Shown here piece after piece: positions 38,749 through 46,376 of a DNA stretch of 64,000 nucleotides. Position 1 is the first letter of the stretch, and each line of letters opens with the position of its first letter. A program made the position numbers and the translations under genes. The notes under the pieces are model-generated. The model did no database searches. It worked only from the letters and a program-made list of their open reading frames with translations, and was not told where the DNA came from. This stretch comes from Zobellia amurskyensis (GTDB lineage Bacteria > Bacteroidota > Bacteroidia > Flavobacteriales > Flavobacteriaceae), in assembly GCF_009725985.1 (NCBI RefSeq), contig NZ_RCNR01000016.1:1-64000 (forward strand). Reading direction: 5' to 3'.

Positions 38749-38794
38749 AAATCGGTCAACACAAATGTTAAAATTAAAAATTGTTAACCGATTT
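38749..38794. repeat. Inverted repeat between integrase and tRNA-Pro
   Basis: The 13-bp arms AAATCGGTCAACA (38749-38761) and TGTTAACCGATTT (38782-38794) match with one mismatch. A second inverted repeat follows (ATTGATAAT 38807-38815, ATTATCAAT 38830-38838). Such pairs upstream of an integrase may be integrase or excisionase binding sites, or operator sites for the integrase promoter. No function is shown. Confidence 0.5.
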
Positions 38795-38860
38795 GTTGAC
38801 AAATAGATTGATAATAGATGATATCAAAAATTATCAATATATATGACTAAAATCGCAAAA

Positions 38861-38886
38861 GCCTGTTAATCATTTAATTAACAGGC
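38861..38886 (-). terminator. Terminator of tRNA-Pro
   Basis: A perfect 10-bp stem (GCCTGTTAAT / ATTAACAGGC) with a 6-nt loop. On the minus strand it is followed by TTTTGCG and a further T-run. It lies 28 bp after the tRNA 3' end, so it should end the tRNA transcript. Confidence 0.75.
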
Positions 38887-38914
38887 TTATATTGTGCATT
38901 GATATGCTATAGTG

Positions 38915-38988
38915 TCGGGATGACAGGATTTGAACCTGCGACCCCACGCCCCCCAGGCGTGTACGCTACCGGACTGCGCTACATCCCG
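38915..38988 (-). tRNA. tRNA-Pro (anticodon GGG)
   Basis: 74 nt cloverleaf on the minus strand. Acceptor stem CGGGATG pairs with CATCCCG, discriminator A. Anticodon stem CACGC/GCGTG encloses loop CTGGGGG with anticodon GGG. The T arm is GCAGG-TTCAAAT-CCTGT. The 3' CCA is not encoded. C1:G72 is typical of bacterial proline tRNA. tRNA genes are frequent integration targets, and an integrase gene lies downstream. Confidence 0.95.
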
Positions 38989-39054
38989 AAATTGGATTGC
39001 AAAAATATAAAAGTTAGACAGATATTCTGCTATCTTTTTTAAAAAATACAACAA

Positions 39055-39969
39055 CTACTCTAGACCCTCCAACCAACCAAACAAAAGCTCGGGCCAAGTT
39101 CTTAAATGCGGATCTTGTAAACCCAAAGCAAAACCATGTCCCCCAGTTGGAAATACATGCAAAGCGGCTGGAACATTGTTCTTTACCAATGCCTTGTAAA
39201 ACGCCAAGCTGTTTTCTACCGGAACGGCTTTATCATCGGTAGCATGCAGTAGAAAGGTAGGTGGTGTATTGGCAGATACCTGCTTTTCATTACTAAAACG
39301 GTCAACCGTTGCCAGTTTCGGATTTTTGCCTAACAAGTTATTCTGAGAACCTTTATGGGTAGATGACTGATTAAAAGTTATTACGGGATAACACAAAGTC
39401 AAAAAATCAGGTCTAGCACTTAATTTATCAGCTTCATCAATAGCTGTGTATACTTTTTCATCAAAATGGGTTCCTAGAGTAGAAGCTAGATGTCCACCAG
39501 CGGAAAAGCCCATAGCGCCAATTTTATTTGGGTCTATATGAAACTCTTCTGCCTTACTTCTTACTAAACGTAATGCACGTTGTGCATCCATTAAAGGCAC
39601 ATCTTGCGGATTAGTCTGAGATACAGTTGATGGTAAACGGTATTTGACCACAATGCCGGCTATACCCTTGCTATTTAAAAACTTTGCAATATCTATTCCC
39701 TCCCAATCATAAGCCAAAATGCGATATCCTCCTCCAGGGAATATTACCATTGCCTGACCCGTAGCATTCTTTTTTGATGGTAGATACACTTCAATGGTAG
39801 GGTCTTGCACTTTACTTATACGCAAAATATCTTCAATAACATGCTCTTCTTTTTCGTCCGAAGCTACATAGTTTGGTATCTTATCTTTAGGCCATAAGGA
39901 TATTATGGTGTCTTGGGAAAAAGCGTTTACACTCATTGTTAATACGGTAAGGAATATTAGTTTATTCAT
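39055..39969 (-). CDS. Exported alpha/beta-hydrolase esterase
   Basis: 304 aa with a Sec signal peptide (cleavage near NAFSQ). Alpha/beta hydrolase of the BD-FAE/acetyl-xylan-esterase-like type: oxyanion block FPGGGYR, nucleophile S156 in GFSAGGH, Asp at 245-246 in ATDDKAVP, and His278 in GGHGF. It probably cleaves acetyl or other acyl esters from plant or algal glycans in the periplasm. It lies 14 bp downstream of the VanX-like gene on the same strand. Exact ester specificity cannot be read. Confidence 0.87.
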   Translation of the reverse strand: MNKLIFLTVLTMSVNAFSQDTIISLWPKDKIPNYVASDEKEEHVIEDILRISKVQDPTIEVYLPSKKNATGQAMVIFPGGGYRILAYDWEGIDIAKFLNSKGIAGIVVKYRLPSTVSQTNPQDVPLMDAQRALRLVRSKAEEFHIDPNKIGAMGFSAGGHLASTLGTHFDEKVYTAIDEADKLSARPDFLTLCYPVITFNQSSTHKGSQNNLLGKNPKLATVDRFSNEKQVSANTPPTFLLHATDDKAVPVENSLAFYKALVKNNVPAALHVFPTGGHGFALGLQDPHLRTWPELLFGWLEGLE

Positions 39970-39983
39970 CTTTAATATTAAAA

Positions 39984-40706
39984 TTAATTACAGTCCCATT
40001 TAAAATTTGCAATTGGATATCTGTGAGCTCCATCTAAGTTATAGTGCCACCATTCTGTTCTAGTTGACCAAAAACCGTGCTTTTCCATCGTCTCCTTCAA
40101 CAGTTTTCTATTGGCCAATATCTCTTTAGGCAAATCAAAATTATCATGATATGCTCGCTTTCCAAAGAAATCAAAATCGGTTCCCATATCCAGTTCTTCA
40201 CCATCCAAAGATTCCAAGGTAATATCTACGGCACCTCCCTTATTATGTATGGAGCCTTTTTTAGGATTGGCTACATATTGCGGATTGGGTACTATTTTCC
40301 ACATCTTATATTGCACCGAATTTGGACGGTAGCAATCAAAGAACTTTATGCGTACGCCACTTTTTTTGAAGTCTTCATTAACTTTTAATAAAGCCTTTGC
40401 TGTTTTCACCCGGGTATAACACTCTGCGCAATCATAGACTTTTTCTTTAAGAAAATTATTCTCGGTAGCATATCGTAATTCATAACCAAATCCATCACTA
40501 AAATCTGCTAAGCGAACAAATGTGGTGTCCGCCAACTTTTCAAAAGTCTTAAATATTTTCTTAGGAATTTCTTTTTCTTTAACTACCGTATCCATCTGCT
40601 TTGTAGCTACATCTTCATTTTGCTCTGCATTCTTGTCTGCTTTTGGTTTATCACCACAAGACACTAAAAAAACAAAAAAGACAAGCATACTGTAAAAATT
40701 CCTCAT
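39984..40706 (-). CDS. D-Ala-D-Ala dipeptidase (VanX/M15D family) lipoprotein
   Basis: 240 aa. Lipobox FLVSC gives acylated Cys17. Zinc ligands of the M15D family are H154 and D161 in SIHNKGGAVD and H221 in EWWHYN, with catalytic E218; the conserved YRP Arg is R127. Chromosomal homologues hydrolyse D-Ala-D-Ala dipeptide, usually for peptidoglycan recycling rather than vancomycin resistance, and no vanH/vanA genes are nearby. It acts in the periplasm or on the outer membrane. Confidence 0.9.
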   Translation of the reverse strand: MRNFYSMLVFFVFLVSCGDKPKADKNAEQNEDVATKQMDTVVKEKEIPKKIFKTFEKLADTTFVRLADFSDGFGYELRYATENNFLKEKVYDCAECYTRVKTAKALLKVNEDFKKSGVRIKFFDCYRPNSVQYKMWKIVPNPQYVANPKKGSIHNKGGAVDITLESLDGEELDMGTDFDFFGKRAYHDNFDLPKEILANRKLLKETMEKHGFWSTRTEWWHYNLDGAHRYPIANFKWDCN

Positions 40707-40795
40707 AAAAATAAATTATCTGCCTGACATGAGATATTGGTCAGTTTTTAGGGATATATTGATATAAAATCGATTTTCAATTTACATGCAAGATA

Positions 40796-42661
40796 TTACT
40801 TTCTGGCAATAACAATTACCCAATCTTTCTCTTTTTGCCCATTGTAAGCGGATAATTCTACACTGTTAGGCTTGGTTATTTTCCAGCCTTCGTTTTGCTT
40901 GTCAAACAACATTCCTCCTGCTTTTGGATCATAAAAAGCAATTGTAAAAGCTCCATCACCTATGGCTAGATCTGTAGTTTCATTTTTTGGTAAATACACT
41001 ACGTAGATTTCATCCTTTTTAGCAAAACAGTACGCTTTATCGTTACTCAACAACTCGTCATGATTTTGCATTGTTTCATACGGCAAGTGGTCTTCAAAAA
41101 ACTTCTTGGCATTGTAACTAATGTTCCACCAAGCATCACGAGTCCTAAAATCTTCTGCTGAAATATCATTATTGGGCACATCTTTACCTCCAAAATACCA
41201 GGAAGTACCGGCTGCCCCGGACATTAGACTTCCCCAAAGGCTACTGTGCATTACCATATCATGATTATTGTTAGCTGCAGTATCTGTAGTAACTCCAATA
41301 TCCCAATGGCCAATTTCATCAAGGTAGACTACCCATGGTCTTTTTTTCTTTACGGATAGATCCAACCATTTCTTCACTTCCTTATGTACCTCTGTAGTAT
41401 CGTACATCTGTAAAGATGGGATTTCAAAATTACGGTACCCTAACATTGGGGTAAACGTTTCCTTTATAGGATCTAAAGATCTACCTTCTCTTCGTTCTCC
41501 CGTAACTCTAACATGATTATGAACAGCTATAGGATGATTATAAGGATCAATCTTACGAATGTAATCTGCATAACTTTTTAGTTGTTTCGGACTGCGGTTG
41601 GTTTCTTCGCCCAAATTCCAAACAATTCCTAAATGATGGCCAAAGCGGGCTACTAATTCTTTATAAAAAAGTTTCCGTTCCAGTCCTAATTCACCTTTAT
41701 TTAAAACCGTATCATTCTCTGTTTCTTGTGTAAAAACGTTCATGGCCATTCCCAGTTTATCCATATGAGTGAAAACAGTTTCCCATTGATCTAATTTACT
41801 AACGTCGTAGCGTGTTTGTTCTTTGGGAGCAATCCAAGGCCATACATCGTTTCCGTCTCCATTTTCGTTCATAACCAGAAAATAAAGACTGTTCATTCCT
41901 TTTTCGGACAAGTAATTAAGAGCTCCTATTATTCCTTTTCCATTATTAAAACCCCATGTAGGGTCTGAATCCTTCCAATCATCAACGTGCGTTGGATACT
42001 CATGAAGGCCATCTTCTAATGTTGGCGTATCCGGACCTCCATTGTCAAAAGTTCCATCAAATTCAGAATAGGCCAAAAAGTTTTCGGGACTACCCACTCC
42101 GTTTTTTAAAAATGGTTTTTGATCTTCACTTTGTTTAAGATAGTGCGTGCCATCGTAAGCAAGTTTTCCCGTTCTATAAAATCCATTTGCCGTAGAATCT
42201 ACCGGCTGTATTTCAAAATTTCCTTTTATATCCCAGATGCTTTGGTTTTTCTTAGGTAATGAAAACTGCTTTACGGCAATATTTTTACCTTCCATCAAAT
42301 ATGCCCTAAAATCCCAATTTCCAATAGCGTTAGGAGAAAATTTCACTCTCCATTTGTTTCCAGAATCTGCACTTGTATCGGCAGCTTCTCCATCGGCCGC
42401 AAAATAACCGTGCACCGTATATGTAGTATCTTTATTTGAGAAATTAACGAGTAAAGAATAATCTAAAAAAGGGTTTATCGAATCATTTTCCGATACTTCT
42501 GGACCATTGAATGTTAAAGTTACCGGTTGCCATTTTAATAATGAGCCCTCTAAAATATATGTATTGGAAGATTCCTTTTCAGTACACGCACAGAATAGTA
42601 AAATAAAGGCACAAATACCTACAAAATATTGCTTAAAGCAGTGGGAACGCATAAGTAGCAT
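40796..42661 (-). CDS. DUF5060 glycosidase-like lipoprotein
   Basis: 621 aa. Lipobox LLFCAC follows a short signal; ATG 42652 is an alternative start. An N-terminal DUF5060 beta-sandwich (about 40-130, with FSPNAIGNWDFRAYL, seen as AIGNWDF) precedes a TIM-barrel region with GIVWNLGEETN and PWVVYLDEIGHWD carrying likely catalytic carboxylates. The C-terminus (about 535-621) resembles the putative collagen-binding beta domain (PF12904-like, YVVYLPKNE). This combination is typical of glycoside hydrolases on plant or algal side chains. The family number is not certain. Confidence 0.82.
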   Translation of the reverse strand: MLLMRSHCFKQYFVGICAFILLFCACTEKESSNTYILEGSLLKWQPVTLTFNGPEVSENDSINPFLDYSLLVNFSNKDTTYTVHGYFAADGEAADTSADSGNKWRVKFSPNAIGNWDFRAYLMEGKNIAVKQFSLPKKNQSIWDIKGNFEIQPVDSTANGFYRTGKLAYDGTHYLKQSEDQKPFLKNGVGSPENFLAYSEFDGTFDNGGPDTPTLEDGLHEYPTHVDDWKDSDPTWGFNNGKGIIGALNYLSEKGMNSLYFLVMNENGDGNDVWPWIAPKEQTRYDVSKLDQWETVFTHMDKLGMAMNVFTQETENDTVLNKGELGLERKLFYKELVARFGHHLGIVWNLGEETNRSPKQLKSYADYIRKIDPYNHPIAVHNHVRVTGERREGRSLDPIKETFTPMLGYRNFEIPSLQMYDTTEVHKEVKKWLDLSVKKKRPWVVYLDEIGHWDIGVTTDTAANNNHDMVMHSSLWGSLMSGAAGTSWYFGGKDVPNNDISAEDFRTRDAWWNISYNAKKFFEDHLPYETMQNHDELLSNDKAYCFAKKDEIYVVYLPKNETTDLAIGDGAFTIAFYDPKAGGMLFDKQNEGWKITKPNSVELSAYNGQKEKDWVIVIARK

Positions 42662-42824
42662 ATTGAATTTAAATTCCCATAATATAGGTATTTTTTCATG
42701 GTAAAAATCTATTTTACTTCTAAATTTCTATTTGGTTTTATCACTATATTCATAGTCTATTATGCTTGCTTAAGCCGAAAAAGCATAAGCCAACAACCTA
42801 ACCCCTTTTAAATAACCCATAGAC
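42662..42824. promoter_or_regulatory. Divergent spacer with small inverted repeat
   Basis: This spacer separates the DUF5060 gene (minus) from a sulfatase (plus). It holds an inverted repeat TATGCTT (42761-42767) / AAGCATA (42781-42787), which could be a hairpin or operator. No TCCAT direct repeat is present, so these genes appear to be outside the AraC circuit. Confidence 0.35.
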
Positions 42825-44633
42825 ATGAACCTACTACGAACACTTAAAATACCCCTCTTATTTATTTTGAATTTTATGGTCGTAGGGTGTAAAGGTGATT
42901 TAAACAAATCTGATAATAGCACTACTGCTAAAGGCACATCTAAACGACCCAACGTTATTTTGATTGTTGCGGACGACCAAGGCTGGGGAGATTTGAGCGG
43001 CAATGGCAATACTAATCTGAGTACTCCAAACATTGATGCTTTGGCCAAATATGGGGTTTCTTTTGAAAACTTTTACGTACAACCGGTTTGCTCCCCTACC
43101 CGTGCAGAATTAATGACTGGCAGATATTTTCCGAGAACAGGTGTCTACTCGACTTCTTCAGGAGGTGAGCGTATGAATTTTGACGAAACAACTTTAGCCG
43201 AAATTTTAAAAAATTCGGGTTACAAGACGGCTGCTTATGGCAAATGGCACAACGGTATGCAACCTCCATACCACCCCAATTCACAAGGTTTTGATGATTT
43301 CTACGGATTTGCCTCTGGTCATTGGGGCAATTATTTTAGCCCAATGTTAGAGCGTAACGGAAATATCGCAAAAGGAAATGGTTTTCTTGTGGATGACCTC
43401 ACTGACCATGGACTTGATTTTATTGAAAAATATAAGGAAGCCCCTTTCTTTCTCTATCTGCCATTTAACACGCCCCATAGCCCAATGCAAGTGCCGGATG
43501 AGTACTGGAATCGGTTTATGGAAAAAGAACTCAGTCTATATTCTGATGACAAAACCAATGAGGACATAGACTTTACAAAGGCCGCATTGGCAATGGTTGA
43601 AAATATAGATTATAATGTTGGACGGATTACGGCAAAACTACGGAAACTGTACCTTGATGATGATACCATAGTAATCTACCTTACGGACAATGGTCCAAAT
43701 AGTTTTAGATGGAACGGCGGCATGCGGGGCAAGAAAGGTTCTACGGATGAAGGCGGGGTTCGGAGTCCGCTATATATACAATGGACGGATTCTATCCATG
43801 CTGGAAGCAAAGTAACACAGATTGCCAGCTCTATAGATATCTTACCTACCATAACTAGTATGCTGAGTATAAACACCACTGAAACGAAACCTATTGATGG
43901 TAAAGATTTATCACCATTATTATTTGAAGATACCCCCACTTGGAACGATAGGTTAATCTTTAATCATTGGAACGGAAACACTAGTGTACGGACTCAAAAT
44001 TACCGTTTGGACAATGAAAACCATTTATATGATATTAGAAAAGATCGAGGGCAAGCTACCGATATTTCAAAGCATTCTCCCAAACTAGTTGATTCATTAA
44101 AAAAAGCCAAGGAACGTTGGTTATTGGAAGTAAATTCACTTACTGCAGAGACAGATGACAGACCCTTCACGCTCGGCCACCCAGATTTTCAATTTACACA
44201 ATTACCCGCTCGTGACGCAATTGCCCACGGGAATATAAAACGAAGTAACAGATACCCTAACGATACGTTTTTCACTAATTGGAAAAGCACTAAAGATTCA
44301 ATTAGTTGGGATATTGAGGTTCTTGCCGATGGACAATTTGAAGTACAATTATTCTACACCTCCCCAGAAAAAAATATCGGATCCATTATAGAACTCGGAA
44401 TGGGAAACAGTAAAATTGCGACCAAAATATCTGAAGCCCATGACCCTCCATTAACTGGTGAAGAAAATGACCGAACACCAAGAATGGAGTCCTATGTTAA
44501 AGATTTTAAACCAATGAAATTGGGTACCATGATCCTGAAGAAAGGAAAGGGAACGCTAACTTTAAAAGCTCTGAAAGTAACCGGAAATGAGGTCGCGGAT
44601 GTTCGGCTTTTACTGTTTAGAAGAATCAATTAA
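42825..44633 (+). CDS. S1-family sulfatase, lipoprotein
   Basis: 602 aa. The signal ends in a lipobox near VVGCK. The sulfatase domain begins with VILIVADDQGWGD (Asp pair for calcium); the formylglycine motif CSPTR follows in QPVCSPTRAEL, then KWHNG and FNTPHSP. About 140 C-terminal residues after the catalytic core form an extra beta-rich domain (SWDIEVLADGQFEVQLFY region), which lengthens it beyond a minimal sulfatase and may bind carbohydrate. It differs from the two sulfatases of the first locus. A bidirectional terminator follows. Confidence 0.92.
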   Translation: MNLLRTLKIPLLFILNFMVVGCKGDLNKSDNSTTAKGTSKRPNVILIVADDQGWGDLSGNGNTNLSTPNIDALAKYGVSFENFYVQPVCSPTRAELMTGRYFPRTGVYSTSSGGERMNFDETTLAEILKNSGYKTAAYGKWHNGMQPPYHPNSQGFDDFYGFASGHWGNYFSPMLERNGNIAKGNGFLVDDLTDHGLDFIEKYKEAPFFLYLPFNTPHSPMQVPDEYWNRFMEKELSLYSDDKTNEDIDFTKAALAMVENIDYNVGRITAKLRKLYLDDDTIVIYLTDNGPNSFRWNGGMRGKKGSTDEGGVRSPLYIQWTDSIHAGSKVTQIASSIDILPTITSMLSINTTETKPIDGKDLSPLLFEDTPTWNDRLIFNHWNGNTSVRTQNYRLDNENHLYDIRKDRGQATDISKHSPKLVDSLKKAKERWLLEVNSLTAETDDRPFTLGHPDFQFTQLPARDAIAHGNIKRSNRYPNDTFFTNWKSTKDSISWDIEVLADGQFEVQLFYTSPEKNIGSIIELGMGNSKIATKISEAHDPPLTGEENDRTPRMESYVKDFKPMKLGTMILKKGKGTLTLKALKVTGNEVADVRLLLFRRIN

Positions 44634-44703
44634 TTTCAAAACAACTCACTTTCCTTTGCAATTGTCTGATTAAATCAAACAGTTATAGTTTCTCTATAAA
44701 AAT

Positions 44704-44731
44704 AAAGCCCCACTTTTTAAGGAGGGGCTTT
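44704..44731. terminator. Bidirectional terminator between convergent genes
   Basis: Stem AAAGCCCC / GGGGCTTT with a 12-nt partly paired loop and A/T runs on both sides. It lies between the sulfatase (plus) and the TIM-barrel gene (minus), and can end both transcripts. Confidence 0.75.
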
Positions 44732-44755
44732 AACTTTATAAAGGAATTGATTTTC

Positions 44756-45583
44756 TTATTTTTCTAAACTTTTCAAATAGTCCAAACTTTGAGGTACTTG
44801 TTCAACCACACTAGATGATTCGTCTTCTATAAACATGTACTCAATACCTAATTCCTTGGCTTCGGCAACAATTCCAGCAATATCAACTTGACCTTGACCT
44901 AGAACTACATTAGTTTCATGATCTTCCTGTCCAGTATTATTTCCCTTTACACCTTTTTCCATATCCTTAAGATGAAGTAAAGTAAATTTAGACTTGTATT
45001 TCTTCATCAACGCTAATGGGTCTGCACCGCCATGTTGCGCCCAAAACACATCCAATTCAAAAGTATAGTCCGTGGCGTTCTGAATCATATAGTCAAATAA
45101 CGTTCCATCCTTATACGGACGAAATTCATACCCATGCGGGTGATATGCCAAGGTAATACCATTATCTTTCAATAATTTACCCGCTTTATTGAATACTTCC
45201 GAAGCATGTTGGGTTTCTTCCAAATCCCATTTATTATCATCATGAGGTACCCAGGCACACATTACATATTTAGCTCCATAGGCCTTTGCATTTTCAACTA
45301 CTTGTTGTGCATTCTTTTCTAAATCACCAAATTTAGCGCCTACACTAACTACATCAAGACTATTCGCTTTCAATAACTTTTTGAATTCGTCTAAGGACAG
45401 ACCATAGGTTTCACCACCTTCAATTTTCGAAATCCCCCAACCTTGAATAGTTTCAAGAGTTCCGGGTACATCAGTTTTAAACTGATTACGCAAACTATAA
45501 AGCTGCAAACCTACCTCTTGTGCCGATAGTGATACCGTAAAAAGAGCTGTCGCAATAAACATATTTAGTTTTTTCATTTTCAT
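44756..45583 (-). CDS. Exported TIM-barrel sugar isomerase/epimerase-like protein
   Basis: 275 aa with a Sec signal peptide (cleavage near SLSAQ). AP-endonuclease-2-type barrel: QLYSLRNQF at the start, Glu in KIEGGETYG, His in YHPHGYEF, Asp in ELDVFWAQHGG, LLHLKDME, and Glu in FIEDESS. Periplasmic location is unusual for a metabolic isomerase. It lies downstream of the gluconate-dehydrogenase-3/GMC pair on the same strand, behind a hairpin, so it could process the keto-sugar that pair makes (inference). Confidence 0.87.
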   Translation of the reverse strand: MKMKKLNMFIATALFTVSLSAQEVGLQLYSLRNQFKTDVPGTLETIQGWGISKIEGGETYGLSLDEFKKLLKANSLDVVSVGAKFGDLEKNAQQVVENAKAYGAKYVMCAWVPHDDNKWDLEETQHASEVFNKAGKLLKDNGITLAYHPHGYEFRPYKDGTLFDYMIQNATDYTFELDVFWAQHGGADPLALMKKYKSKFTLLHLKDMEKGVKGNNTGQEDHETNVVLGQGQVDIAGIVAEAKELGIEYMFIEDESSSVVEQVPQSLDYLKSLEK

Positions 45584-45594
45584 GATATTAGTTG

Positions 45595-45624
45595 AAAGCT
45601 GAAACTTTCTAAAGTCTCAGCTTT
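45595..45624 (-). terminator. Intergenic hairpin between GMC operon and TIM-barrel gene
   Basis: AAAGCTGAAACTTT-CT-AAAGTCTCAGCTTT forms a 14-bp stem with one G-T-type position and a 2-nt loop. A T-run follows only on the plus strand. As both neighbours are on the minus strand, an attenuating or stabilising hairpin is more likely than a full terminator. Confidence 0.5.
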
Positions 45625-45654
45625 TTATTAAAACTTCAATCTACCAGCCTCATA

Positions 45655-46374
45655 TTAGGTTAATAGATTTCCTTGTTCGTCCCATTCAGCAATATCATTT
45701 CTTTTGCTTTGGTCCACACATTTCGCAATCCATTCCGGGTCATATTCCACGCCATGTTTCTTAAGTACCTCATCCGGCACCCCGTCCCATACATTGGGCG
45801 AATTTCCTTTATAACCCAAATCTGCAATGCCCACTTTTGAGGTATAATAGCCAGTAACGACCAAGTTCCTCATTAATGCAAAAAATTGGATTTCCAGCGG
45901 TTGGTCGTCTAACGGTATTTCCAAATCTTGGTTACAAATAGTATCCAAAATCTGTTTTTGCTGTTCCAAGCTGGCTCCTTTAAATTCTACACCATTATTG
46001 GTATTAGATTTATGATCTAACCACATAAGCCCACCCAAGAGGGTATTCTGCATCTGGGGCATATCTTTACCCACAAACTCTATAAACTCGGGAACATCTG
46101 CTTCTATCGGGCCTCCATGTGGCTCCTTTGGCGGAAGGATAACAGTGCTTAAAACAGCAATGGTCTCCATCTCATGTTCATTAAATAATTGCTCTGCATT
46201 GAGCTTTTCTATGCGCTCTAGTTCTTTGGGTGTCCTTCCAAAATAGTTGGCATCCGTGGTAACGGCCGTTTCTGGTATTGCCGGCTCCCCACCTTCAGTC
46301 TTACATCCGTGAAAGGCAAGTGCGGATGCTCCAGCCCCAAGAATCATGGTCTGTATACTCTTTCTTCTATCCAT
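45655..46374 (-). CDS. Gluconate 2-dehydrogenase subunit 3 family protein (Tat signal)
   Basis: 239 aa from ATG 46374; the frame extends upstream only by overlapping the GMC gene. The N-terminus MDRRKSIQTMILGAGASAL is a twin-arginine signal with a possible lipidation Cys in FHGC. The rest matches the small subunit that partners GMC dehydrogenases of the gluconate/FAD-glucose dehydrogenase type (VLSTVILPPKEPHGG, LDHKSNTNNG). In known systems this subunit carries the Tat signal and takes the flavoprotein out with it. Its start is 2 bp from the GMC stop, so the two are translated together. Confidence 0.92.
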   Translation of the reverse strand: MDRRKSIQTMILGAGASALAFHGCKTEGGEPAIPETAVTTDANYFGRTPKELERIEKLNAEQLFNEHEMETIAVLSTVILPPKEPHGGPIEADVPEFIEFVGKDMPQMQNTLLGGLMWLDHKSNTNNGVEFKGASLEQQKQILDTICNQDLEIPLDDQPLEIQFFALMRNLVVTGYYTSKVGIADLGYKGNSPNVWDGVPDEVLKKHGVEYDPEWIAKCVDQSKRNDIAEWDEQGNLLT

Positions 46375-46376
46375 TA

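Noticed and set aside
35701-38988. Complete integrative and conjugative element
   Set aside because: Only an integrase is present; no relaxase, transfer, replication or cargo genes and no flanking direct repeat were seen.
39984-40706. Vancomycin-resistance gene
   Set aside because: Although VanX-like, it has no vanH, vanA or vanRS neighbours and carries a lipoprotein signal; a peptidoglycan-recycling role is more likely.
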